Shown here piece after piece: positions 19,517 to 28,334 of a stretch of DNA of 64,000 nt. The notes below the pieces were generated by a model. It searched no databases. It was not told the origin of the DNA and saw only the letters and a program-made list of their open reading frames with translations. Made by a program: the position numbers and the translations under genes. The first letter of the stretch is position 1. Every line of letters starts with the position of its first letter. Source of the stretch: Sphingobacterium sp. UBA4616 (GTDB lineage Bacteria > Bacteroidota > Bacteroidia > Sphingobacteriales > Sphingobacteriaceae); assembly GCA_002386525.1 (NCBI GenBank), contig DGIS01000008.1, positions 1-64,000 on the forward strand, written 5' to 3'.

Positions 19517-22500
19517 TTAAAGTGTGGTTCGTAAACCAATCGAAAAGTTACGTGTCTCAGGATAGATAAATCGGTATTCGCGGATGCCGTTTCTGCCCGC
19601 CGGACTTTTGTCTTTGAACCAATAGAATACATTGGTTACATTGAAGCTCAATGCTGTCTGTCCTATACCCATCCGTTTCATTAAACGATCGGCCAAACGA
19701 TAGCTTAAGGAAGCGTTGCTTAGCTTGATATAGGTCATGCTGTACAAATAGCGGGAAGAGTTATTAACTGGTGAGCTGGAGTTTAGCTTTGGAATTGCCG
19801 TGATATCGCCCACCTGCTGCCATCGATCCAGCAAATTGACCGACATATTGGAGTTTGACAGACTATTTCCATCCCGTAAATAGGTTGTGGCTACAAACTT
19901 GTTGCCACCAAGATTATATTGTAAATTGAGCGTAAGCTGAAATCCCTTCCATCCCAAATTGTTAATAAGACTACCCTGAAAATCGGGCATCGCATTCCCC
20001 AGCAATTGGTAGGCGCTCTGCCCCATAGCCCGTATTTCGGTTCTGTTGACCACATCACCATTGGGGGTGTAGAAACCTTCCTCCCCGGTATTGGGATCTA
20101 CGCCGGCCCATCTGATCCCCCACAATGATGTAGCGCTGTATCCTACCCGCTGGCCTGCACCTATGTTATCTGAGGAGTTTGCAGCATACAGCTCAATCAA
20201 TGGATTATTAAACGAAGTCACCTTGTTTTTATTCCAGCCACCGATAAGTGTACTGTTCCATGTGACCTTGGACTGTTTTAACCATTGGTAGGCAACGCTC
20301 AAATCCAGTCCTTGATTGTACATGTTTCCTGAATTGAGCGGCATACCACCATAACCTGTTTCCAGTGGCACACTGATATTTGCGATCAGATTGCGGATAT
20401 TGTTTCGGTATAAATCCAGTGCCACACGTAACCTATTGAAAGCATTCAGGTCAACGCCAACATTAAACTTGATATTCGTTTCCCAGCCTAAGTCCGGATT
20501 TTCCGCCGCAGAAGAAGATGGGCTTGCACTTATCTGTCCGCCATAGGTCACATTGTTGAATTTGTATAAACCTCTCGACGCATAGGATCCAATCCGCGAA
20601 TTGCCTGTCGTTCCGAAGCTACCGCGTAAACGCAAAAAGTCTATTGCCTGAATGGCTTGCATAAATTTTTCATTGCTGATATTCCATCCCAATCCAAGCG
20701 CTCCATTCAGCGCCACCTGTTTGTCGCCACCAAACATAGACGACTGATCTGCACGGCCACTGAGAGAAGCATAAAATCGCTTGTCATAGTCGTAGTTCAT
20801 CTGGACATAGTTGGATACTGTCGCGTCCGAGATTTTCGACGAAGAAGACGTCTTGGTGCTTGCGAGCCCGATTGCGATGACGCGGTCGTAGGTAAATCCG
20901 CTACCCTGCCCAACTAGTAAATTGCTGTATTGATCTTTTAGCTCCATCCCCGCAATTCCGACAAAGCGGTGTCCACTTCGCCATTTTGGACTGTAGGTAA
21001 GCTGTAGCATGGAAGTCCAGCTGTATGTCGTTCGGTCATTGATGCGCAGACGCCCATCTTTGGCAATGGAGGCGCCGGCGATACCCGAAAGAAAAGTTTC
21101 CTGCTTGGACTGCAGCATATTTCCGCCTATCGCTCCGCGCAAGCTTAGAAAAGGTAAAAGTGCATATTGCAGTTCGATCCGTGCGGTCCCTGTAAAAGCC
21201 AACGCTTTATCCGTATTTTCGGCTAATGCTGCGACTGGATTGACGAGGCCTAAGAAGGTGCTGTAACTTCCATCTTCCTGATAGGGGGTTATATTGGGCG
21301 GCATATAAGCGGCATTGGCGAATTGGTCGAGACCTTCCCGCCGCATCAGTGCCGGCGATATGGTGGTGGTCATTTGAAGCCTGTCGCTAAACTGATTATA
21401 ATAACGTATAGAGCTTGTGTATTGCTTCAAACCATTTCCAGGACTGGCGTTTTGCTGATTACGGTAGCCCATGGAAAGATAATATGTATCTTTACCTTTC
21501 CCGCCCGAAAGAGACAGATTGATATTATCATAACGTGCATTACGTGACGTCAGTCCAAACCAGTCGGTATCGATGGTGTTGCTACCTGCCTTTTTTGAGG
21601 CATCAGTTGCCGTTGAGCCCGTATTTATATAAAACTCTCGCAGTAATTCGTAGTATTGCGGTCCGGAGAGTAATTTCATTTGGTTGATAAACGTGGAGAC
21701 CCCGGTATTGTAAGAGGCTGTTAGCTGTGCCTTGCCACTGCGACCAGATTTGGTCGTGATCAAAATAACACCATTTGCCGCGTTTGCGCCATAGATTGCT
21801 GTTGCGGCAGCATCCTTAAGTACTGAAATGGATTCAATATCCAATGGGTTGATTCCTGCGATCGGATTCAGCAAGGTCTCCCCCGTGAATAGTGAATTGG
21901 CATCGCCTATTTCCTGTTCTTGTACAACAACACCATCAACAACGTACAGCGGCTGCGAAGAGGTCGATCGTCCGGTATTGCTTGTTAGGTTTGTCAGTGT
22001 TCCCTGGCCGCGAATATGAAGCTTAACAGGGGTGCCTAGGGAAGTGCTGGGTTCGACATATAATCCCGGCACTAGTCCTTCCAGCATTTTATCTACGCTT
22101 TCTATTGGCCGGTCGGCTTGCAAATCCTTGGCGCTGATCGTATACACACTCCCAATCATCTCTTCGCGTAGTTTCGGTGCTTCGTAGGTGCTGCTGACAA
22201 ATACTTCCTCAAGTTGTTGATCTAATGGAACCAGTTTGATCCGCTGAAATGCGGTATCCACCTTAATGTCGTAATTTTGATAGCCCAAGTAACGTATTCC
22301 AATTTCCTGGCCGCGATTTTCAGCTGCGGTCAGTATGCGATATCGTCCTAAACTATCAGTGCGATAGGTTTTGTTTTCTTTCCTAAGTATTAGCGTCGCT
22401 CCGGCCAATGGCAAGCCTTTTTTTGCATCTGTCACTACACCGTTGAGCAATATGGGCTTAGCTGCCTTGCTGACGGCAATAACGTTAGAGCGTTTGATTC

Positions 22501-22765
22501 GCTGAAAGCGCAGCTGATGTGTCGATGCTAGCCTAGACAAATACGTGTCTATGTTCTCTTTGGCCGTGGGAAGAGGAACACGGCGCTGCAGTCCGATGGA
22601 AGCGTCGTAGGAAAAATGTACGGCGTGCTGCTGGGTCAATAATTTAAAAGCAGTTTCCAAGGTTCCTTGCCCGGGCGTGCTTTGTGCGGAAACGGCCCCA
22701 GCGGATAGTAGGAAAATGGTGTTCAATAAGAAGGTTCGTCTTACTGTTTCTTTAATAAAGCACAT
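19517..22765 (-). CDS. SusC/RagA TonB-dependent transporter with STN signalling domain
   Basis: The 1082-aa protein has a signal peptide, an STN domain (about 40-95, VHFSYDASIGLQRRVPL), a carboxypeptidase-regulatory-like beta-sandwich (about 108-185), a plug with the SusC signature region (VYVVDGV..., SISVLKDAAATAIYGANAANGVI) and a C-terminal 22-strand barrel ending RNFSIGLRTTL. STN domains contact FecR-type anti-sigma factors, and both the FecR and sigma genes lie directly upstream; its start overlaps the FecR stop by 14 bp. The transporter therefore both imports a ligand and induces its own operon. Ligand unknown. Confidence 0.94.
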   Translation of the reverse strand: MCFIKETVRRTFLLNTIFLLSAGAVSAQSTPGQGTLETAFKLLTQQHAVHFSYDASIGLQRRVPLPTAKENIDTYLSRLASTHQLRFQRIKRSNVIAVSKAAKPILLNGVVTDAKKGLPLAGATLILRKENKTYRTDSLGRYRILTAAENRGQEIGIRYLGYQNYDIKVDTAFQRIKLVPLDQQLEEVFVSSTYEAPKLREEMIGSVYTISAKDLQADRPIESVDKMLEGLVPGLYVEPSTSLGTPVKLHIRGQGTLTNLTSNTGRSTSSQPLYVVDGVVVQEQEIGDANSLFTGETLLNPIAGINPLDIESISVLKDAAATAIYGANAANGVILITTKSGRSGKAQLTASYNTGVSTFINQMKLLSGPQYYELLREFYINTGSTATDASKKAGSNTIDTDWFGLTSRNARYDNINLSLSGGKGKDTYYLSMGYRNQQNASPGNGLKQYTSSIRYYNQFSDRLQMTTTISPALMRREGLDQFANAAYMPPNITPYQEDGSYSTFLGLVNPVAALAENTDKALAFTGTARIELQYALLPFLSLRGAIGGNMLQSKQETFLSGIAGASIAKDGRLRINDRTTYSWTSMLQLTYSPKWRSGHRFVGIAGMELKDQYSNLLVGQGSGFTYDRVIAIGLASTKTSSSSKISDATVSNYVQMNYDYDKRFYASLSGRADQSSMFGGDKQVALNGALGLGWNISNEKFMQAIQAIDFLRLRGSFGTTGNSRIGSYASRGLYKFNNVTYGGQISASPSSSAAENPDLGWETNIKFNVGVDLNAFNRLRVALDLYRNNIRNLIANISVPLETGYGGMPLNSGNMYNQGLDLSVAYQWLKQSKVTWNSTLIGGWNKNKVTSFNNPLIELYAANSSDNIGAGQRVGYSATSLWGIRWAGVDPNTGEEGFYTPNGDVVNRTEIRAMGQSAYQLLGNAMPDFQGSLINNLGWKGFQLTLNLQYNLGGNKFVATTYLRDGNSLSNSNMSVNLLDRWQQVGDITAIPKLNSSSPVNNSSRYLYSMTYIKLSNASLSYRLADRLMKRMGIGQTALSFNVTNVFYWFKDKSPAGRNGIREYRFIYPETRNFSIGLRTTL

Positions 22766-23768
22766 ACGTATCTTTTGCTATTTTTTTTGATGACAATTCT
22801 TTTGAAAAACAAATCGCGGCGAGTGCAGCCTCAACAGGCAGCTTCTCAAAATGCCCGGTATATCTCCATCGCGCATCGGGTTTGCGGAGGGAGAGGTGGA
22901 TGCCATAATATTGCGTCATTTTCCGGGCGACTTCAGCGAAAGGAGCATTTTGAAAATGTAAAATACCTTCCGGAAAATTATTGATCTGTGTGGGCGCAAA
23001 TTTATCGAGATGGATATTCGTAGTGGTGACATACCCCTGTTGCCCAGGATTGAGCAGAATTTGTTTTTTATTGTTGCGGTTGGTCAGTTTAATCTTTCCG
23101 GAAAACAAACTTACACGGGTGTTTTTTGAATCAACTTGCTCCACCAAAAATTGTGTCCCCAATACCGTCACTAAGGCATTATCTGTTTTTACTGCAAATG
23201 TGCGGCCTGCGTTTTTTGAAATATTAAAGTGTGCATCACCGTTCAGCAGAACACACATGGTATCCTTACTGAAATGTTTTGGATAATGTAGTGTACTTCC
23301 ACCCATCAACGTAATCTGGCTTCCATCACTGAGGTTAACCTTGATCATTCTGCCATTTTTGGTAGCGACATGAAGCCATTCTTCAGTAGAGGTAGGATGT
23401 AAGGCGAGCGTAGGTTGAGTCGTGCCTTTAAGAAAAATCTGATGGAATGAAAATGCACCGATGAGTAGGATAGAAGCTGCAGCAATCCATCGCCATTTTC
23501 CTCCTAGCTGATGTGTTTTTGCAGTTGCTTTGCTTTCCAGCTTTGCAAATAGTTTATCTTTTTCAACTTGCAATTCCCCTTCGCTGATATGCACGTTTAG
23601 GGCATCCAACATCGTCCTTGCTTCAGTAACAAGATGTAATTTATCTGGATTTTCTGCAATCCATGTCGTCCAAAAATGAATTTCCGCTCGTTTTGCGTTT
23701 CCATTGTGATAAGACACAAAACTCTCATCGGTTACTAAATCAACGCTATCGTTGTAAATTTTTTTCAT
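22752..23768 (-). CDS. FecR-family anti-sigma factor
   Basis: The start MKKIYNDSVDL gives the usual FecR N-terminus; an ATG 18 codons upstream would overlap the sigma gene. An N-terminal cytoplasmic helical region binds sigma, a single transmembrane helix (WRWIAAASILLIGAFSF) follows, then the periplasmic FecR domain (KNGRMIKVNLSDGSQITL... VTVLGTQFLVE) and a C-terminal DUF4974-like domain (FQNAPFAEVARKMTQYYG). The last resembles STN in fold and likely docks with the transporter. It is predicted to hold the ECF sigma factor until SusC signals. Confidence 0.92.
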   Translation of the reverse strand: MKKIYNDSVDLVTDESFVSYHNGNAKRAEIHFWTTWIAENPDKLHLVTEARTMLDALNVHISEGELQVEKDKLFAKLESKATAKTHQLGGKWRWIAAASILLIGAFSFHQIFLKGTTQPTLALHPTSTEEWLHVATKNGRMIKVNLSDGSQITLMGGSTLHYPKHFSKDTMCVLLNGDAHFNISKNAGRTFAVKTDNALVTVLGTQFLVEQVDSKNTRVSLFSGKIKLTNRNNKKQILLNPGQQGYVTTTNIHLDKFAPTQINNFPEGILHFQNAPFAEVARKMTQYYGIHLSLRKPDARWRYTGHFEKLPVEAALAAICFSKELSSKKIAKDTYVLY

Positions 23769-23811
23769 GTATATATGAGTGTAGAGGAGAGAAATCCAGT
23801 TTTTTACCGGA

Positions 23812-24336
23812 TTATTTTTCATTTTTTTTCTTTAAAACCTTAATGGCTTCATAAACAAGGTTATAGATTGTTCGTTGACTATTTCCAGTTTCAGATGCAA
23901 TTTGTTCATAAGACTTGTTTTGAAAAAACCTGAGATCAATCACCTGTCTTTGTTTCGGGGTGAGGGATTCCAAAGCTTGAATTAAACGGGTACTCGCTTC
24001 GCGAATGGATTCCTGTTGTATGAGGACCGTCTCGTGTGAAGGAGCATTGTCATTGGACCGATAATTTGTTATCGCCAATTTTTCATCCAATAACCGACGG
24101 TCATTCAGAATACGGCGCAACCATGTCATCAAATATGATTTGATATTATCGACAGGAGGCAGGCGGTCACGTTTTTCCCATAATTCTAAAAATAGATGTT
24201 GTATACCATCTTTTACGGCTTCACGCGAATATCCTAGCATCATGCCATAGGCAAAAAGCTCTCTGTATACTAAGTCATATAAGGATTCAAAGGCCTCACT
24301 CGACCCTTTCAATGTAGCTATCCAATGTTGTCTCAT
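23812..24336 (-). CDS. ECF RNA polymerase sigma factor
   Basis: The 174-aa protein has sigma region 2 (SLYDLVYRELFAYG... IKSYLMTWLRRILNDRR) and region 4 (SLTPKQRQVIDLRFFQNKSYEQIA, TIYNLVYEAIKVLKKK). It is the first gene of the operon and followed by its cognate FecR. Its promoter is of the primary-sigma type, so basal sigma synthesis does not need self-activation. The promoter it recognises was not identified. Confidence 0.92.
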   Translation of the reverse strand: MRQHWIATLKGSSEAFESLYDLVYRELFAYGMMLGYSREAVKDGIQHLFLELWEKRDRLPPVDNIKSYLMTWLRRILNDRRLLDEKLAITNYRSNDNAPSHETVLIQQESIREASTRLIQALESLTPKQRQVIDLRFFQNKSYEQIASETGNSQRTIYNLVYEAIKVLKKKNEK

Positions 24337-24349
24337 GGTGTGAATGGCG

Positions 24350-24382
24350 CAAATCTACATTTTTATTTAGAATAATTACAAA
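24350..24382 (-). promoter_or_regulatory. Promoter of ECF-FecR-SusCD operon
   Basis: On the minus strand: TTTG (-33, 24379-24382), a 21-bp spacer and TAGATTTG (-7, 24350-24357, exact TAnnTTTG). The ATG at 24336 lies 13 bp downstream of the -7 element. This is the best-formed promoter in the window. Confidence 0.75.
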
Positions 24383-24753
24383 TAAGATTGATGTTTGGAT
24401 CGCGCTTGAATGGATATATTAGCCTCTTGCTGTTGATATCACCTAGCTTAGATCAAACGTATTTCTCATTCTTCCCGTCGATTAAATTTTGACTATTGTT
24501 AAAAAGTTGCCGCAAAAGCCTTAAAGGTCAATAGCGTATGATTGGCGGTTGGTGCGTTCAAAGACGATTGCTAGTTAAGCAGGTTGAATGGTCGGTTCCG
24601 ATGGTTCTTTTGAGATCGTTTGCGTAGAAAAAATAGTAGAATACATTCGTAAAAAGCTATTTTTAACTGGTAACCAATTTTTAAAAAGTAGCAGATAAAC
24701 CTAAGGCGTCATTTCATAGCATGCTGGCTATAGAAATGAGCTTAAGAATTTAA
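24383..24753. other. Intergenic region upstream of GH43 gene
   Basis: This 371-bp stretch between divergent genes has no convincing ORF. It holds the sequence AACTGGTAACCAATTT near 24666-24681, a partial dyad (GGTnACC) that could be an operator. I find no TAnnTTTG element close to the GH43 start, so that promoter may use another sigma factor, possibly the ECF factor encoded next door. Confidence 0.35.
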
Positions 24754-26424
24754 ATGAATATTTTATGCTCGAATTTTATGATAAGAATTGAAAATAAAAC
24801 GATTGGAATGAGTTGCCTGATCGCTTATATGACCTTGACTAGCTGTTTATTGGCATTCGGACAGAATTACACTTCTGAGGTGTGGCGTCCGGATCTTGGA
24901 AATGGAAAATTTAAAAATCCTATTATCCATGCTGATTATTCCGATCCGGACGCGATCCGTGTAGGGAAAGATTATTATATGGTTGCCTCCAGTTTTCATC
25001 ACAGTCCAGGCCTTCCTATTCTACATTCCAGAGATATGATCAACTGGACGATTGTAGGTCATGCGCTGCAGCGGCAAGTGCCCGAAGCGGTATTCCGTAG
25101 CGTGCAACATGGCGGAGGAGTATGGGCACCTTCAATTCGATACCACAATGGCGAATTTTATATTTATTATCCCGATCCGGATTTTGGAATCTATCAGATA
25201 AAAACAAAGGATATCCGGGGAACATGGTCAGCACCAACGTTGGTTTTCCCAGGAAAGGGATTGATCGATCCATGCCCGTTTTGGGATGAAGATGGTCGTG
25301 CTTATTTAGCTTATGCCTATGCGGGGAGCCGTGCAGGCTTGAAAAGTGTTCTGGCAATAGCAACGATGAGTACTGACGGAACTCGTGTATTGGATCGCGG
25401 TACAATTGTTTATGATGGGCATGAATTGGACCCTACAATTGAGGGGCCCAAAGTATATAAGAGGAATGGATACTATTTTTTGTTTGCACCAGCGGGTGGG
25501 GTTTCCACGGGCTGGCAATTGGTTTTGCGTTCGAAAAATATCTATGGGCCCTATGAGCGTAAGGTGGTTATGGCGCAGAACAAGTCGGCAGTTAATGGTC
25601 CGCACCAGGGTGCGTGGGTAGATACTCCTTCTGGGGAGGACTGGTTTTTCCACTTTCAGGATAAAGAAGCCCTGGGACGTGTGGTGCATCTTCAGCCGAT
25701 GGTCTGGAAAGAGAATTGGCCCATCATCGGCGAGGATAGCGATGGAAATGGCATAGGTACCCCCGTGACTACCTATAGGAAACCTAACGTCGGAAAGCAG
25801 GTCTCTGCTCCGGTCAATCCTCGGGAATCGGACGAGTTTGAGTCTCCTCATTTAGGATTGCAGTGGCAATGGCAGGCTAATCCGGATGGTACTTGGCTTA
25901 TGCCATCACATGAGGGTAAGCTCCGGCTCTATAGCCAACAAGAGCCTCAAGGAGGTAAAAACCTAATGTCGGCGCCTTACATTATGACGCAAAAGTTTCC
26001 TGCAGAAAATTTCAGTGTGACAGCAAAAATACGACTGCGTCCCAATGAGAAGGAACTTGGTGAAAAAGCAGGACTGGTGGTGGTCGGTGAAGATTATTCC
26101 CAGCTTTTTATACGTAAAGATAAAGGTCAATTTCAACTTTACTCTGGTCGTTGTTCAGGGGCCTATGCTGGTCATGCGGAAAATGTGCAGTCCGTTTCTT
26201 CTTTGCCGGATGACTTTGTGTATATCCGTGTAGTAGTCAAAGATGGAAATTCCTGTCAATGGTCATATAGTTTGGATGGCAAAAGTTATATACCCGTGGG
26301 AGGTCAATTTGAGGCTAAGCCAGGGAAGTGGGTTGGTGCAGCATTAGGCCTCTATGCAAGTAGAGAAAAGCACAGCAATGATAGTGGTTATGCTGAAGTA
26401 GACTGGTTTAGAATAGAAAAATAA
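24754..26424 (+). CDS. Secreted GH43 glycosidase (beta-xylosidase/alpha-L-arabinofuranosidase type) with C-terminal beta-sandwich
   Basis: A five-blade propeller GH43 catalytic domain (about 52-335) has the base D64 in HADYSDPD, the pKa-tuning D172 in GLIDPCPF and the acid E230 in DPTIEGPK. A concanavalin-A-like C-terminal domain (about 360-555) follows, as in the GH43_12-type enzymes. The signal peptide ends at AFGQ near residue 37. ATGs at 24778 and 24808 are alternative starts. Expected substrates are xylo- or arabino-oligosaccharides. The pectin methylesterase 103 bp downstream on the same strand suggests pectin side-chain or hemicellulose breakdown. Confidence 0.9.
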   Translation: MNILCSNFMIRIENKTIGMSCLIAYMTLTSCLLAFGQNYTSEVWRPDLGNGKFKNPIIHADYSDPDAIRVGKDYYMVASSFHHSPGLPILHSRDMINWTIVGHALQRQVPEAVFRSVQHGGGVWAPSIRYHNGEFYIYYPDPDFGIYQIKTKDIRGTWSAPTLVFPGKGLIDPCPFWDEDGRAYLAYAYAGSRAGLKSVLAIATMSTDGTRVLDRGTIVYDGHELDPTIEGPKVYKRNGYYFLFAPAGGVSTGWQLVLRSKNIYGPYERKVVMAQNKSAVNGPHQGAWVDTPSGEDWFFHFQDKEALGRVVHLQPMVWKENWPIIGEDSDGNGIGTPVTTYRKPNVGKQVSAPVNPRESDEFESPHLGLQWQWQANPDGTWLMPSHEGKLRLYSQQEPQGGKNLMSAPYIMTQKFPAENFSVTAKIRLRPNEKELGEKAGLVVVGEDYSQLFIRKDKGQFQLYSGRCSGAYAGHAENVQSVSSLPDDFVYIRVVVKDGNSCQWSYSLDGKSYIPVGGQFEAKPGKWVGAALGLYASREKHSNDSGYAEVDWFRIEK

Positions 26425-26527
26425 GGATGCTGCTATCCTACTTTAGCCTTATTGACCGTTTAGGGTAATTAAAATTGTATGATAATATAATAAGCTCAGC
26501 AATAGGGTTTATGCTAAAAACACACTC

Positions 26528-27556
26528 ATGAAGAGAAAAATAAATGTATTTAAGATGCTGCCTGTCGGCCTACTGTTGGGTATACTGTTCACCGCGCTAG
26601 GGGGGCGGGCTGCTCCTCCCGAATTGATTGCAGTAGACCAACAGGGAAAGGGTGATTTTACAAGTATACAAGCTGCAGTAAATTCGGTTCGTGCTTTTCG
26701 CGGTGAACAGGCCGTTCGGATTTGGATCAGGAAAGGGATTTATCATGAAAAAATAGTGATCCCAACGTATATCGAAAATATTGAGCTTATAGGTGAGGAT
26801 GCTATCCATACCAAGATTGTATTTAATGATTATGCGGGTAAGAAGGTTGACTGTCCAGATGAGCGAGGGGATCTTACGCTTGGGACATTCAGTAGTTATA
26901 CCTTATTGGTTCGTGGGAGTAGGGTGCTCATCAAGGATTTAACGATCGAAAATGCAGCTGGTCCAGTGGGGCAGGCGGTGGCACTTCATCTGGAAGGTGA
27001 CCAGATAGCATTGGTCAACTGCCGTCTTTTGGGTTTTCAGGATACTTTATATCTGGGTAAAAGCGGTGCAAGGAGCTATTTTTTCGATTGCAGTATCAGC
27101 GGAACAACAGATTTTATTTTCGGGCCGGGCATTGCATTTTTTCAGCAATGCCGGATTCTATCCCTGCGAAATTCGTATGTCACAGCTGCTGCTACACCTC
27201 AGGGGCAAAAGTACGGTTATGTCTTTGAGCAGTGTGATTTTGTCGCTGCAGATGCAGCTGTCGATAAAGTATTTCTCGGCAGACCATGGCGTCCCTACGC
27301 CAATACGGTGTTGGTAGATTGTACTTTGGGAGCTCATATTGTTCCTGAAGGGTGGAATGAATGGAAGGGTGATAGCTTGTTTCCAGATAAGCATAAAACC
27401 GTGTTTTACGCCGAATTGGGATCGAAAGGAGCCGGGGCATTGAATCTCTCCAAGCGTGTGGAATGGTCACATCAGCTTCCGGAAAAAAAACGGGATATAT
27501 ATAAGCTGGATCGTGTACTGGGCGATTGGAACGTTAAAAAGATGATCACGCCGTAG
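26528..27556 (+). CDS. Pectin methylesterase (CE8)
   Basis: Removes methyl esters from polygalacturonate outside the cytoplasm. The right-handed beta-helix has the CE8 active-site set: Q149 (GPVGQA), D172 (GFQDTLY), D195 (GTTDFIFG) and R252 (LGRPWRPY). An N-terminal signal (about 1-28) and normal length (342 aa) indicate a complete enzyme. It is paired with the GH43 gene upstream and followed by the strong terminator at 27587. No pectate lyase or GH28 gene is in the window, so the remainder of the pathway lies elsewhere. Confidence 0.92.
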   Translation: MKRKINVFKMLPVGLLLGILFTALGGRAAPPELIAVDQQGKGDFTSIQAAVNSVRAFRGEQAVRIWIRKGIYHEKIVIPTYIENIELIGEDAIHTKIVFNDYAGKKVDCPDERGDLTLGTFSSYTLLVRGSRVLIKDLTIENAAGPVGQAVALHLEGDQIALVNCRLLGFQDTLYLGKSGARSYFFDCSISGTTDFIFGPGIAFFQQCRILSLRNSYVTAAATPQGQKYGYVFEQCDFVAADAAVDKVFLGRPWRPYANTVLVDCTLGAHIVPEGWNEWKGDSLFPDKHKTVFYAELGSKGAGALNLSKRVEWSHQLPEKKRDIYKLDRVLGDWNVKKMITP

Positions 27557-27586
27557 CTGTTGCACCAAAAAGGCGGTCGGTATGAT

Positions 27587-27634
27587 AAAGCAAAAAAGCG
27601 GATTTTCTAGCTAGAAAATCCGCTTTTTTGCTTT
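27587..27634. terminator. Perfect 48-bp palindromic bidirectional terminator
   Basis: Two 24-base arms are exact reverse complements with no spacer: AAAGCAAAAAAGCGGA... and its mirror ending in GCTTTTTTGCTTT. It lies 30 bp beyond the pectinesterase stop and at the edge between chromosomal and prophage-like genes. Confidence 0.85.
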
Positions 27635-27713
27635 GTGCTCCCACCTGGTGTATAATTTTGCCGTGATTTAGAGGTTTTTAAGCCTTTATTGCGAATCTAT
27701 CGCGAAGGTTTTT

Positions 27714-27899
27714 TTAATCTTCGCCTCTTATTGTTCTATTAATGATCCTATTTTTTTCGGATTCGAAGTTATGCTGGAGCATATTAAGATATTCGGCCAT
27801 ATCTAACGAAGTGTTAATTTTTTTGGCGATATCTGTCAATGCCATAAATGTTGTGTGTTTTAAAGCTTCGAACTCTGCTTTCTTTTCTAATTCTTTCAT
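27714..27899 (-). CDS. Small helical protein, end of lysogeny operon
   Basis: A 61-aa, highly charged, probably all-helical protein (MKELEKKAEFEALKHTTFMA) with no recognisable family. It begins 9 bp after the lipoprotein stop on the same strand and so is likely co-transcribed with the repressor. A 6-bp stem with an A/T-rich loop around its stop (27699-27723) might end transcription. Confidence 0.45.
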   Translation of the reverse strand: MKELEKKAEFEALKHTTFMALTDIAKKINTSLDMAEYLNMLQHNFESEKNRIINRTIRGED

Positions 27900-27908
27900 T
27901 ATAGATTC

Positions 27909-28334
27909 TTAAGGTGTTTTGTTTTTTTCAGGAACTGAAAATCTCTTTTTTGTTAATCCATCTTCATCAAAAAAGTATTCTATATTTACTTTATCATAAA
28001 GTCTTACTGAAAACAATTTTCTGTTACTGTTTTTCGGAATTATCAATTCTACAGTTGCATTTTCAGAAATATTTACTGTTTCTGAGTATTCATAAATTTT
28101 AGTCGAATTACTATTTACATAAGTATTTTTTAACTGAATAGATTGTTTGGGGAATATTATCGGATTATCCCGATATACATCCTTTATAGTCAAATTTTCA
28201 ATAGGTAAATCGGTTGATATCTTGAATTCAACTAGATTGACTAAAGGATCAGGTTCTTCTACTTCTTTGCAACTGGAAAAGCAGAGCGATATCATTACTA
28301 TAAAAAATGATTTTTTGAATAATGTAACTTTCAT
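27909..28334 (-). CDS. Prophage lipoprotein, unknown function
   Basis: The 141-aa protein has a lipobox (CFSSC, Cys about 23) and a small beta-rich domain. Its start overlaps the stop of the exonuclease-like gene by one base (28334), so the two are translationally coupled. Lipoproteins expressed from a resident prophage often block entry of related phages; here that is a positional inference only. Confidence 0.6.
   Translation of the reverse strand: MKVTLFKKSFFIVMISLCFSSCKEVEEPDPLVNLVEFKISTDLPIENLTIKDVYRDNPIIFPKQSIQLKNTYVNSNSTKIYEYSETVNISENATVELIIPKNSNRKLFSVRLYDKVNIEYFFDEDGLTKKRFSVPEKNKTP

Noticed and set aside
20657..21547. Plus-strand ORFs opposite SusC (20657-20917, 21009-21266, 21323-21547)
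   Set aside because: Antisense shadows of a clear SusC gene with no recognisable protein features.
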